Of a DNA stretch of 64,000 bases, positions 52,807 to 61,770 are shown in pieces. The DNA lies in contig OY764903.1 of the NCBI GenBank assembly GCA_963668605.1, positions 2,232,001 to 2,296,000 on the forward strand, read 5' to 3'. The notes under the pieces were generated by a model that saw only the letters and a program-made list of their open reading frames with translations, did not search any database and was not told the origin of the DNA. A program made the position numbers and the translations under genes. Source of the stretch: G963668605 sp963668605. Its GTDB lineage: Bacteria > Acidobacteriota > Terriglobia > Bryobacterales > Bryobacteraceae. Numbering within the stretch: the first letter of the stretch is position 1; each line of letters starts with the position of its first letter.

Positions 52807-53383
52807 GGCTAAGACTTTCGTGGCGTGCCTGGCGGCGATTGTCCTTTCGGGCCTTGGTTGGTCCCTCGGCGGAACGGACTCACGGGCATCTTCGCCTGCG
52901 GCGACGGAGCAACAACCTGCCATGGAACACGTCGAGGTCCCCCCTCCGCCGTTCTCCGAGGGTATTTTCCCGTGCTCCGCCTGCCATGCCGGCATGCCGG
53001 TCAACCGCACTCGCCGCACGCTCGACAGCATGCACGGCGACATCGTTCTGAAGCACGACGAACGGCACCGCTGGTGCCTCGACTGTCACGATGCCGCCAA
53101 TCGTGACTGGCTCCACCTTGCCAACGGAGAACGGGTTGCCTTTTCCGAGTCCTACCAGCTCTGCGGGCAGTGCCACGGAGAAAAGCTTCGCGATTGGCGG
53201 GCGGGCGTTCACGGGCGGCGGACGGGCAATTGGAACGGCGCGAAGTCTTATCTTCTTTGCGCGCATTGCCACAACCCGCACCAGCCCAGATTTCGCGCTC
53301 TTCAGCCGCGCCCGGCGCCACTGCCGCCCCATGCCGCGCACGCCGCCGCTTCAAGCAAACCGGCAGGTAGCCATGAACACTGA
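52799..53383 (+). CDS. Periplasmic tetrahaem c-type cytochrome
   Basis: Electron carrier of 194 aa. A signal peptide (TFVACLAAIVLSGLGWSLG) is followed by four CxxCH motifs: CSACH 59-63, CLDCH 93-97, CGQCH 122-126 and CAHCH 154-158. His-rich spacers (MHGDIVLKHDERH, VHGR) offer distal ligands. The tail is Pro/Ala/His-rich. With the next two genes it makes a cytochrome/ferredoxin/NrfD set as in Nrf, Dsr and related quinone-linked complexes. No catalytic reductase subunit adjoins. Start overlaps the upstream gene and the stop overlaps the downstream gene. Confidence 0.9.
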   Translation: MRRAKTFVACLAAIVLSGLGWSLGGTDSRASSPAATEQQPAMEHVEVPPPPFSEGIFPCSACHAGMPVNRTRRTLDSMHGDIVLKHDERHRWCLDCHDAANRDWLHLANGERVAFSESYQLCGQCHGEKLRDWRAGVHGRRTGNWNGAKSYLLCAHCHNPHQPRFRALQPRPAPLPPHAAHAAASSKPAGSHEH

Positions 53384-54248
53384 AAAGAAGAACGCTCAAC
53401 CCTCACGCCGGCTTTTCATCATGTCTGGCGCGGCCGGCGCCATCTCGCTTCTCACGTCCTGCGGTCCACGCCGCCTGTATGAGATGCCCAAAGACCGGCT
53501 CCAGGCGGCGCTCAAAGAAATGGAGCGTGAATACCGCGAGCGCCTCGGCACGAACGTCTCGGTCTCCGGCTCCCAAGCCATTCCCGGCGTCGAGTTCGCC
53601 TATGCTCTGGATATTTCCCGCTGCATCGGCTGCCGCCGCTGCGTCTACGCGTGCGTGGAAGAGAACAATCAATCGCGCAATCCGGAGTTGCACTGGATTC
53701 GAGTGCTTTCCATGGACAAGGAGAAGGGCGTCGACTTCACGCACGCCAACCCGTACTATCAGCCCGAGACGGTTCCGGAAGAAGGGCATTTCTACGTGCC
53801 GGTCTCCTGCCAGCAATGCCGCAATGCCCCCTGTACAAAAGTGTGTCCGACGGGCGCGACCTGGACGGAGCCCGACGGCATTGTGGTGATCGATTACGAC
53901 TGGTGCATCGGCTGCCGTTATTGCATGGCGGCCTGCCCCTACGGAGCACGTCACTTCAATTGGGAGGAGCCGTCGATTCCGAAAGAAAAGATCAACACCC
54001 ACACGCACTACCTGGGCAATCGTCCCCGCCCCAAGGGAGTGGTCGAAAAATGCACCTTCTGCATTCAACGCACTCGAACGGGACGCTACCCCGCTTGCGT
54101 GGAAGTCTGCCCTGTCGGCGCCCGCAAATTCGGCAATCTGCTCGATAAAGACAGTGAGATCCGCTACATCATCGAGCACAAACGGGTGCTCGTGCTCAAG
54201 CAGGATCTGAACACCATGCCAAGGTATTTCTACTTTTATGCAACATGA
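53373..54248 (+). CDS. Tat-exported ferredoxin-like protein with four [4Fe-4S] sites (NrfC/DsrO-like)
   Basis: Electron-transfer subunit of 291 aa. A twin-arginine leader (SRRLFIMSGAAGAISLLTSC) ends at a Cys that could be a lipidation site. The four cluster motif groups are CIGCRRCVYAC (84-94), CQQCRNAPCTKVCP (146-159), CIGCRYCMAACP (178-189) and CTFCIQRT…ACVEVCP (227-247). It is likely bound on the periplasmic face to the NrfD/DsrP-like protein encoded next, with which it overlaps by 11 bp. A longer frame from 53091 is an overlap artefact within the cytochrome gene. Confidence 0.9.
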   Translation: MNTEKKNAQPSRRLFIMSGAAGAISLLTSCGPRRLYEMPKDRLQAALKEMEREYRERLGTNVSVSGSQAIPGVEFAYALDISRCIGCRRCVYACVEENNQSRNPELHWIRVLSMDKEKGVDFTHANPYYQPETVPEEGHFYVPVSCQQCRNAPCTKVCPTGATWTEPDGIVVIDYDWCIGCRYCMAACPYGARHFNWEEPSIPKEKINTHTHYLGNRPRPKGVVEKCTFCIQRTRTGRYPACVEVCPVGARKFGNLLDKDSEIRYIIEHKRVLVLKQDLNTMPRYFYFYAT

Positions 54249-55509
54249 GAATCGATTGGGCACGTTACGGCTCTTTTCCGGATTTGCGCGCGGCAGCGCG
54301 AGCTTGGCACTGCAAGGCCCACCTGGATACTGGCTCTGGCTAGGTTTCCTCTGCGTTCTGATCGTCTCTGGTGTACTGGCCTACGCCGCACAGGTGAACA
54401 CCGGGCTCACGCTCACCGCCATGCGCGACCAGGTCAGTTGGGGCTTCTACATCGGCAATTTCACATTCCTTGTCGGCGTGGCCGCGGCCGCCGTGATCCT
54501 CGTCATACCCGCCTACGTCTATGACTGGAAACCGATCCGCGAGATCGTCATCTATGGCGAACTTCTGGCGATCAGCGCCATTATCATGTGCCTGTTGTTC
54601 GTCACTGTGGACCTTGGGAGACCGGACCGGTTCTGGCATCTGATCCCGCCCTGGGGCCATCTCAATTTCCCGCAGTCCATTCTGGCCTGGGATGTTCTAG
54701 TGCTGAACTGCTACTTCGTGTTGAACTTCACCGTGGCCACGCACATCCTCTATCGCGCGTTCCACGGCCGGACCTACGCAAAATGGCTGGTCGTCCCACT
54801 GGTGCTCGCTTCCATTCCGATGGCGATCGGCATCCATACGGTGACCGCGTTTTTGTACAACGGTCTGGCCGCACGCCCGTACTGGAATTCCTCGATTCTA
54901 GCGCCTCAATTTCTTGCCTCCGCTTTCTGCTCCGGCCCGGCGATTTTACTGGTAGTGCTGCAACTGCTGCGGCGCTTCACGCGGTTTGAAATCCAACACC
55001 AGGCGATCTGGAAGATTGCGGAACTGATGGCGTACGCGATGTTCCTCAATCTCTTTCTCCACGGGGCGGAGGCCTTCAAAGAATACTACTCGGACACCGA
55101 ACATCTCTTGTATGCGCGTTATTGGTACTCGGGTCTTGGAGTACATCGCACGCTCGTGCCATACGCATGGACGGCGGTAGCGTTGAACCTGATCGCCTTT
55201 GCCATTTTCATCGTACCGGCCGCCCGCCGCAATTGGCTGGCGCTCAACATAGGCTGTTTCGCCACCTACGCGGGAGTCTATATCGAGAAGGGAATGGGTC
55301 TGATTATTCCTGGTTTCACCCCCGATGCCTTAGGTGAGATTTACGAGTACACCCCGACTCTCATCGAATTACGGGTCGCGGCCGGGATCTTCGCGTTGGG
55401 ATTTTTGATCTTCACTTTAATGCTGAAAGTCGCGGTGCCTATCTCCCTTGGTGAGTTTACCGACCAGGAGAAACCGGCGTCAGTCGTCTCGCCGTTGGCC
55501 TCCGCATAG
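54238..55509 (+). CDS. NrfD/DsrP-like integral membrane quinone-interacting subunit
   Basis: A 423-aa polytopic membrane protein of the NrfD/PsrC superfamily with about ten hydrophobic helices (for example WLWLGFLCVLIVSGVLAYAA and FLVGVAAAAVILVIPAYVY). QVSWGFYIGNFTFLVGV and DLGRPDRFWHLIPP are typical of the DsrP/HmeB branch. It exchanges electrons between menaquinol and the periplasmic ferredoxin and cytochromes. It follows its ferredoxin partner with an 11-bp overlap. Subfamily assignment by motif, so moderately sure. Confidence 0.9.
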   Translation: MQHENRLGTLRLFSGFARGSASLALQGPPGYWLWLGFLCVLIVSGVLAYAAQVNTGLTLTAMRDQVSWGFYIGNFTFLVGVAAAAVILVIPAYVYDWKPIREIVIYGELLAISAIIMCLLFVTVDLGRPDRFWHLIPPWGHLNFPQSILAWDVLVLNCYFVLNFTVATHILYRAFHGRTYAKWLVVPLVLASIPMAIGIHTVTAFLYNGLAARPYWNSSILAPQFLASAFCSGPAILLVVLQLLRRFTRFEIQHQAIWKIAELMAYAMFLNLFLHGAEAFKEYYSDTEHLLYARYWYSGLGVHRTLVPYAWTAVALNLIAFAIFIVPAARRNWLALNIGCFATYAGVYIEKGMGLIIPGFTPDALGEIYEYTPTLIELRVAAGIFALGFLIFTLMLKVAVPISLGEFTDQEKPASVVSPLASA

Positions 55510-55523
55510 TAGAAAGGACCTAC

Positions 55524-55841
55524 ATGAAACGATACGCCCTCATACCAACCCTCCTCGCGATGGCTGCACTGCCTGCTCTCGCGGACACCGTTGCCGGAAA
55601 AGCAGTCTTCGAGAAGTCCTGCAAAGGTTGCCATGGAGCCAGCGGGCAAGGAAATCCCGCCATTGCCAAGATGATGAAGGTGGAGATGCATAGCCTTGGC
55701 TCCAAAGGGGTCCAGGCAAAAACTGACGCCGATCTGAAACAGGTTGTGGTGAAAGGCATGGGCAAAATGAAGCCTGTGGCAAGTCTGACGGCCGAGCAAA
55801 CAGCGGACGTCATCGCATTTGTTCGAACGCTCAAACCGTAA
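55524..55841 (+). CDS. Monohaem class I cytochrome c
   Basis: Small periplasmic cytochrome (105 aa) with a signal peptide (KRYALIPTLLAMAALPALA), CKGCH at 33-37 and a likely axial Met in GMGKMKPVASL. The final helix is TADVIAFVRTL. It closes the sigma-54-controlled operon 14 bp after the NrfD gene and could pass electrons between the complex and a terminal oxidase or reductase. A UUCG-loop hairpin (55920-55935) downstream might end transcription. Confidence 0.9.
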   Translation: MKRYALIPTLLAMAALPALADTVAGKAVFEKSCKGCHGASGQGNPAIAKMMKVEMHSLGSKGVQAKTDADLKQVVVKGMGKMKPVASLTAEQTADVIAFVRTLKP

Positions 55842-55919
55842 TCCAGTACGGCGAGTTGCCACGATCGGACCCGGAACGGCAGACCCGAATCATCTGGTAT
55901 CGCGCAAGGTCAGGAATAT

Positions 55920-55935
55920 AGAGCGTTCGCGCTCT
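55920..55935 (+). terminator. Short UUCG hairpin after the cytochrome operon
   Basis: AGAGCG and CGCTCT (6-bp stem) enclose a TTCG tetraloop 79 bp after the cytochrome stop. No U-tract; weak terminator candidate. Confidence 0.3.
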
Positions 55936-56022
55936 CCGCTAATCGCAGGACTCGGCCTCGCAAGGCTCCTTGCGCGCGTAACTGCGCAGGCGTAATCTGA
56001 TAGCGGCGCTGCGGAGGTGCGT

Positions 56023-56517
56023 ATGAGCAGGTTCCGCTGGATTGCTCTGCTCGTGGCGAGCAACTGCTTCGCGGCCGGCGAACAAAGGAAAGAGCTGGCG
56101 TGGGCGGAATTGGGTCCGGCCATCGCCGGCAAGAAGATTCAATTGGTCCTGCCGGGAGGCATCGAAATTCACGGAAATGTGCTTGGCGTGGAACCGGAAG
56201 CCTTGCGCCTGGACGTGACCAAGACTTCCAACAAGAAGGCGATCCGCAAAGGAGAAAACTCGATACCGCGACCGGCAGTGTCCACGATTCGCATCTCGCG
56301 CTACACGAAACGCTGGAGGCTGATCTTGACACCGGGATTGCCGGGTGCACTTCTGCTCGCCATGACCGTGGCCGTCACCCACCAGCGTTACTCGCCCGAT
56401 CCACAGAAAGTCGTTTCCATCGGCATGGTCGTGACAGCGTCATCCACCATCGCCGGATACTACCTGGGGAAACATCTCGACCGTCAGGAGTTGACCGAGA
56501 TCAAGATCGTTCGCTAG
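56023..56517 (+). CDS. Secreted hypothetical protein with membrane segment (164 aa)
   Basis: GGAGG 5 bp upstream fixes ATG 56023. A signal peptide (RFRWIALLVASNCFAAG) precedes a small beta-rich region with an SH3/Sm-like feel (IQLVLPGGIEIHGNVLGVEP, LRLDVTK). After basic RYTKRWR come two hydrophobic stretches (LILTPGLPGALLLAMTVAV and SIGMVVTASSTIAGYYLG) like a hairpin anchor. No family recognised. No link to the neighbouring operon is evident. The gap 56518-56804 (287 bp) shows no supported feature. Confidence 0.65.
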   Translation: MSRFRWIALLVASNCFAAGEQRKELAWAELGPAIAGKKIQLVLPGGIEIHGNVLGVEPEALRLDVTKTSNKKAIRKGENSIPRPAVSTIRISRYTKRWRLILTPGLPGALLLAMTVAVTHQRYSPDPQKVVSIGMVVTASSTIAGYYLGKHLDRQELTEIKIVR

Positions 56518-56804
56518 CCGGTCCGCTTATGTGCACGAGGTGAGACTTCCGATTGGATCATGATGGAGGCGGCCTCTCGGAGTTCGACACAGCATACCCG
56601 GACGCCAGGGCTTCCACGACCTCGCGCCCGTGGTCGCTGTATAGCTGCCGGGCCGGGCGCTGCCATTTACGATTACGATGCGTATGCCGGTAAGTGAGTC
56701 GTCCATATCTGCCTATATGCAGGGGATGAGAAGAGGACGTGGAGATTCAGGGATATGTGCCCGGCGGAGGAGACAGGAACGATTCGAACGCGCGCAGTTC
56801 ACAG

Positions 56805-57644
56805 TCAGGGGACCAGCAGCGCTTCCGCGTTTCCGAACAGAAACCCGGCAATCGAAGACAGAACGCCGGCCCTGTCGCTCCGATGAAAACCGACCGCTCC
56901 CAGAGCATTCAGATACTGTTCAAAATCCGCCGTGCTCGCCGCGCCGGAATTCTGGCAGAAGAACCCCAGTTCGGATGAGGTGAACCGGGGAGCGTAGCCG
57001 AAAGTCTTCAGACCAATCAACTCACGCGCAAAGACCCGAGGGATTCCGCCTCTCCAGATCAGGTCGGGGTGCGCCACCAAGTAGTCCTTCCACCTCTTCT
57101 GGTAATAATCCGGCCCTCGCGCCAAGGCGGCGGCATACTGCGGCGCCGCAGGCCCGAATGCCTCGCGCCGGCGCAGAAATTCCTGCTCACCCAGTAAACT
57201 GAACTGGTTGAAGCCCTCCTCGGCGAGATGGAAATCCCATCCCCGGTGAATTCCGCCCAGAATGAATGAGTCATTCAACAGGGGCGTCCAGTTCTGGTCG
57301 CTCAGGATAGCGCCCGGCCCCTGTACGGGCGTGGCAGGACCGCTTCTGATTCCCGCGAGAGCCCCGCGGCGCGCCATCAACTCATCTATCAACTTCCGTT
57401 CCTCGGATTCCTGTACACCATGTGCTGAAGCAAGGCCGAAGTTCATCACCAGGAGCGGGTCTTTGCGAATCTTGGTGTCACCCAGTAGAAGAAACCCTAG
57501 AGCGCCCTGACTGGCGCAGCGGTACATTTTCCAGGCGGAAAGAATGTACACGGAGGGATCGCCCCAGGCAAACCAGGCGTGATCAATCTCGTACCGTCGC
57601 CCGCACCGTAAGGCTTGGTCTACGAAATCCCCTAAGCTCCACAT
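56805..57644 (-). CDS. Hypothetical protein downstream of the Ser/Thr kinase (279 aa)
   Basis: Not recognised. No signal peptide; a mixed alpha/beta soluble protein containing RCGRRYEIDHAWFAWGDPSV, SSELGFFCQNSGAASTADFE and a hydrophobic end (SSIAGFLFGNAEALLV). Its ATG is 21 bp from the stop of the kinase gene on the same strand, so the two are probably co-transcribed, and it may be a substrate or partner of the kinase. Function is not inferred further. Confidence 0.65.
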   Translation of the reverse strand: MWSLGDFVDQALRCGRRYEIDHAWFAWGDPSVYILSAWKMYRCASQGALGFLLLGDTKIRKDPLLVMNFGLASAHGVQESEERKLIDELMARRGALAGIRSGPATPVQGPGAILSDQNWTPLLNDSFILGGIHRGWDFHLAEEGFNQFSLLGEQEFLRRREAFGPAAPQYAAALARGPDYYQKRWKDYLVAHPDLIWRGGIPRVFARELIGLKTFGYAPRFTSSELGFFCQNSGAASTADFEQYLNALGAVGFHRSDRAGVLSSIAGFLFGNAEALLVP

Positions 57645-57665
57645 AGGAACCTGCTTTCTAGTTGG

Positions 57666-60188
57666 TCATCGCAGACCGGCGCAAAGTTGCAGCGTGCGGA
57701 TTCTGCGATTCTGTCCATAGACAATAGTTGTGCCGGCGGCATCAACCAGTACCTGCGTGATTTCGGTGACGCCCGTCGGGTCGGCCGGAGTAAACTCCTC
57801 CACGCGCTTTCGCTCACTGCTCATCAGATCCATTTCGAACAGACGAACCGGCAACCCGGCCCGGTTTGCGACGAGAATGCGCTTGCCGTCCTGGCGCCAG
57901 CGTATGAACCGGTCGGCAGCCGTGACTCCGGGAATGTCACGAGAGTCGCCGCCGGAGATCGGGTAGACTCGCAGCAAACCGTCCGGCCCAGGCGCTACGG
58001 CTGCCTGCCCATCGGGAGAGACCGCATTCCCTTCGATGGATACGCCCTCGGGCGAAACAGGCTGCGGCTGGCCCCCGGATAGTCGCACCGTCCAAAGTTG
58101 AATGCGGCGCCCTGGCCGATTACCCGCAATCAGCACCCGCTCTCCGTCCGGCAGCCAGACAGCACCCTGAAGATAGACGAGGCCGGTGTCCGGGAGCACC
58201 CGCGCGGCGCCTGCTCCAGTCGGCAACAAGACGAGCCGCTGCGAGGCCTCGCTCACCACCGCTAGTGCTGACTTCCCGTCCGGTGAAAGGCCAGACGCAT
58301 CTCCCGTGCCGAGGCGCACAGGCGCGGATCCATCGAGCTTCCACAAGTAGCTGACGTAGTCCTTTGCGCTGGCCTGCCCGTACTGCGAGAACAGCAGGAG
58401 CTTTCCATCATCACTCAGATTCACCGGAAACGAGGACCCCAACCAATCGAGCGCACGGTCGTGCGGTTCGTTCGGCACACGGACATACATCTCGGCACGA
58501 TCCTCATCGGCACGCGCAAACAGCACGCGACCATCTACCGCGATGTCCTCCAGGTGCACACCGCTGGCGAAGCGCGCGACAACACGGTGCTGGCCTCCAG
58601 GCTTGACCGCGTACAGCGTGTCGGTATCGTCGCTTTGGGACGCCGCATACCAGACCTCTTTACCGTCCCTGCTCCAGGCGAGCCCCTGGATCGATTCCCA
58701 ATTCTGCGATATCTTGCTCTGCTTGCCCGTTCGATCGACCACGGCAATCCAGCCACGGTCGTCCCCGTCCAACGGGTGTTCCGAAAATGCTATCCGGTCG
58801 CCGCGCGGAGAGAATCTCAGATCACCCAGCCATCCCGCGGTCTGGTGTAGAACGGTGCCAATCGGGTATTCGAGCCGGTGTACTCCGTCGGTCCGACGGA
58901 TGATCGCGAGGTCTTTACCTGCGGGATCCCAATCGGCGTCGGATACGTTGGTCGACACGATGCGAGGCGATCCGCCTTGCAGCGGCGCCAACGCCAAGGT
59001 GGCGATTTGGCTGTTGTCTCCCTGGAAGTGCACATCGATTCCGAGAGCGAGCTCGTCATGCCGCGATACGGAAAACAGATGTGCGCCGCGATAGCCGAGC
59101 GGGCGGGATTCGGGTGCGTTGAGATCGGCGGCAAACAGATCCAATGCGTCCGCATGCCATTGAGCACTGTAGACAACCTGCCGGCCGTCGCCGTTCAAGC
59201 GCGCCGAGGAAACGAAACCTCGCTGGAACGTGACCTGGCGGAAGGACGGAATCGGAGCCTGCGCCAGGAATCGATTCGCCGCCACCCCAGCCAGGGCCGC
59301 TAGAAGGATCGATACCGCCCACAGAGCGGAAAGCAGACGCTTCCTCCCGCGCGCCGGTGGAACAGACAAGGCGGGTAGCGTCTGCGTACCGGTCGAGAGC
59401 GCCCGCAGAACCACGGCGAGATCACGCGCCGATGCGAAACGGCGTTCCCGATCTTTTTCCAGGCAGCTATGGATCAAAAGGCTCACCGGCGGGGGGACAG
59501 TTGCCGGAAGCTCCGGTGGATCTTCCCGGAGAATGGCGCTCATCACTTCAGCCGGCGTTTCGCTGGAGAAGGCGCGCTTGCCCGCCAACATTTCGTACAA
59601 GACCAATCCGAGGCTGAAAATGTCGGTGCGATGATCGACCGGTTCGCCACGAATCTGTTCCGGAGACATGTAGGCCGCCGTGCCGATCACAAATCCGGCC
59701 TGGGTTTGGGGAGTTGTTCCAGAGGCCAGATCGGTCCGTTTGGCGATGCCGAAATCGAGAATCTTGGCCGCCCCATCACGCGCGATCATGATATTTTCGG
59801 GCTTGATGTCGCGGTGAACGATGCCGCTGGCGTGTGCGGCTGCGAGCGCGTCGGCTACCTGCGCTCCAATTTCCAGCGCGCGCCGGAGTGACAACGGGCC
59901 TGCTGCCTTCAGCGTGGCGCCCTCCACCAATTCCCAGACAATGTAGCTTTCGCCCACGTCGTACACGGCGACAATGTTGGGATGGTTGAGTGCGGCCACC
60001 GCGCGCGCCTCTTGCTCGAAGCGCGCTCGGGATTCCGCATCCTGGAGCGCATGCGGCGCCAGTGCCTTGATCGCCACGTCGCGGCCAAGCCGCTTGTCGG
60101 TGGCCCGGTAAACCTCGCCCATCCCTCCGGCACCTAGAAGTGCGCGGATCTGGTAGGGACCAAGCTGACTTCCTATCTTCAGAGGCAT
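57666..60188 (-). CDS. Ser/Thr protein kinase with extracytoplasmic beta-propeller
   Basis: Hanks-type kinase of 840 aa. The Gly-rich loop GAGGMGEVYRA (19-29), catalytic Lys41 in VAIK, HRDIKPEN with Asp127, DFG at 145-147 and GTAAYMSPEQ (169-178) are all intact. One transmembrane helix follows (ALWAVSILLAALAGVAAN, near 290-307). The C-terminal ~530 residues are TolB/WD40-like propeller repeats (for example FSPRGDRIAFSEHP, WSRDGKEVWYA, LSPDGKSALAV, SPDGQAAVAPG). This architecture is very common in Acidobacteriota. The ligand of the propeller is unknown. First gene of a probable two-gene unit. Confidence 0.92.
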   Translation of the reverse strand: MPLKIGSQLGPYQIRALLGAGGMGEVYRATDKRLGRDVAIKALAPHALQDAESRARFEQEARAVAALNHPNIVAVYDVGESYIVWELVEGATLKAAGPLSLRRALEIGAQVADALAAAHASGIVHRDIKPENIMIARDGAAKILDFGIAKRTDLASGTTPQTQAGFVIGTAAYMSPEQIRGEPVDHRTDIFSLGLVLYEMLAGKRAFSSETPAEVMSAILREDPPELPATVPPPVSLLIHSCLEKDRERRFASARDLAVVLRALSTGTQTLPALSVPPARGRKRLLSALWAVSILLAALAGVAANRFLAQAPIPSFRQVTFQRGFVSSARLNGDGRQVVYSAQWHADALDLFAADLNAPESRPLGYRGAHLFSVSRHDELALGIDVHFQGDNSQIATLALAPLQGGSPRIVSTNVSDADWDPAGKDLAIIRRTDGVHRLEYPIGTVLHQTAGWLGDLRFSPRGDRIAFSEHPLDGDDRGWIAVVDRTGKQSKISQNWESIQGLAWSRDGKEVWYAASQSDDTDTLYAVKPGGQHRVVARFASGVHLEDIAVDGRVLFARADEDRAEMYVRVPNEPHDRALDWLGSSFPVNLSDDGKLLLFSQYGQASAKDYVSYLWKLDGSAPVRLGTGDASGLSPDGKSALAVVSEASQRLVLLPTGAGAARVLPDTGLVYLQGAVWLPDGERVLIAGNRPGRRIQLWTVRLSGGQPQPVSPEGVSIEGNAVSPDGQAAVAPGPDGLLRVYPISGGDSRDIPGVTAADRFIRWRQDGKRILVANRAGLPVRLFEMDLMSSERKRVEEFTPADPTGVTEITQVLVDAAGTTIVYGQNRRIRTLQLCAGLR

Positions 60189-60294
60189 CAGGGCTTACCA
60201 GTTCAGAGTCTCCATCCGCCAGTTGAGGAAGTCAAGCGATCAGAAACAGAGCTACCCTGACGAGCCAGCTATTACCGTCCCGCCAACGCGTGTG

Positions 60295-61683
60295 TCACTC
60301 CAGAGGAATGCGATACGAGTACGCGTATTTGCACGGCGGAGTTGCCGCGGGTGTATCAATCACCAGCCGCTCTCCGTCCTGCCTCCATGTCAGGTCCCGG
60401 TCGACGCCGACCATCCTGATTTTCGCTCCCGGCTTCGGTCGAACACCCGGTATCGTGACACTTGCTTGCGGCCACCCGTAATGGATTGCGTACAGGGTGC
60501 TGCCTCGGTGCGTGTAGTAGAAAGGTCCGTTGTTTTTTGCGATCTTGAGTGATTCCTGGAATTGCCACACCCAGGTATTCACTTGTTTTGGCCTTTTGGC
60601 AACGTCGGGTAGCCGTATCATTTTCGCGGCTGGTTCGCCGTTCGGACGTGTGTTGTAGATGGCTTCGCCATTTACTTTTAGCCATGCTCCAATCTCGCGC
60701 ATGTTCTCCCAGGACTGCTTGGTATTGTCCATCTGTACGAGCCACACGCCGCCCTTGCTGATCGTATCGAGAAGAATAAGCATCAGGTCGGGAACCTTCT
60801 TGTATTCCCACTCAATCTTCTTCCCGGATATTCTGTGCGCGCCAAACTCGTTGATCCAGCAGGTCCACTGATTGCGGAGAATGTCCCAATTGATCCACGG
60901 CTTCGGTGAAATGCCGTCCACAGTAAAGCTCTCATGGTCCACCAGGTCACCGTACTCGCCGGTCTCTTGACGGTCCTTGCCGAGGTCGTCGTTCACCCAG
61001 ACTTTCTTCCCTTTGCTGTCTGCCCAGTTGTAGTACCAGGCGAGAAACTCCGCACTCTTAAAGTATTCCGACGAGGCCTGGCAACCATCGAAAAATACGA
61101 AATCGGAGCTCGTCTTCTCCACTTCGTCAGCCAACCGCTTGTGGAACCATGAGACGTAACCGGGATCGCCGATGGACGGCAGTTTTTCTCGCCGGAGCAG
61201 GTTGTAATGGATACCTACCTTCATTCCGAGCCGCCGGGCCGCCTCGATCTCACGGCGGTCCATCAGCAGACCCTCCGTTCCGGGATATGCGCCATCGACC
61301 ATCGAAACCACGAACCTGGCGCCGAGGTCTTTATACTGCGCCAGTACCGCGTCCGGATTTTCAATGGGCTTGTGAATCCACACGTAGGGTACCTTCCCTA
61401 CAACCGCAATCTGCCCCTGCATTTCCTGAGCGTTTGGCTCGGGTGGTGGGCTCCCCAGATCCCGGTGCCTTTGCGCGGATCGTCCCCAGTGGTAAGCCAT
61501 GAAGTCATCCAAATCCATGGGCGGTCCGACATACTGGACCCCGATTTTGGCATCGAGGATCCACTCCGGCGCCTTGTGCTGATTCAGCGCTTGCCAGTCG
61601 GCGGTCCACTTACCGGGCGCCGTTGTCTGGCTCCACGCGGGAAGCGACAGACCGGCGAGCATTAACACCCCAAAGCGATACAT
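60295..61683 (-). CDS. GH29-like (alpha-L-fucosidase-related) secreted protein, copy 1
   Basis: Product of 462 aa. The start at 61683 gives the signal peptide MYRFGVLMLAGLSLPAWSQ and matches its neighbour in length; ATG 61707 is the alternative. GH29 features are the nucleophile Asp199 in DFVFFDGCQ, ETGEYGDLVDHESFTVDG, SPKPWINWDILRNQWT, and ENMREIGAWLKVNGEAIYNTRP near the end. The usual HHDGF motif is replaced by VDGAYPG, and the early HWG motif is altered. Fucosidase activity is therefore uncertain. It is preceded 87 bp upstream by a paralogue. Confidence 0.8.
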   Translation of the reverse strand: MYRFGVLMLAGLSLPAWSQTTAPGKWTADWQALNQHKAPEWILDAKIGVQYVGPPMDLDDFMAYHWGRSAQRHRDLGSPPPEPNAQEMQGQIAVVGKVPYVWIHKPIENPDAVLAQYKDLGARFVVSMVDGAYPGTEGLLMDRREIEAARRLGMKVGIHYNLLRREKLPSIGDPGYVSWFHKRLADEVEKTSSDFVFFDGCQASSEYFKSAEFLAWYYNWADSKGKKVWVNDDLGKDRQETGEYGDLVDHESFTVDGISPKPWINWDILRNQWTCWINEFGAHRISGKKIEWEYKKVPDLMLILLDTISKGGVWLVQMDNTKQSWENMREIGAWLKVNGEAIYNTRPNGEPAAKMIRLPDVAKRPKQVNTWVWQFQESLKIAKNNGPFYYTHRGSTLYAIHYGWPQASVTIPGVRPKPGAKIRMVGVDRDLTWRQDGERLVIDTPAATPPCKYAYSYRIPLE

Positions 61684-61770
61684 CTGGATCAAAACCTCTC
61701 TATTCATTTAGCTTCAAATTTGAAAACAACACGCCGGCTCAAGTTCCAACTCGCTGAGTCATCGTGCGTG

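Noticed and set aside
56518..56804. Small genes in the 287-bp gap
   Set aside because: Open frames there are short, without ribosome sites or recognisable sequence.
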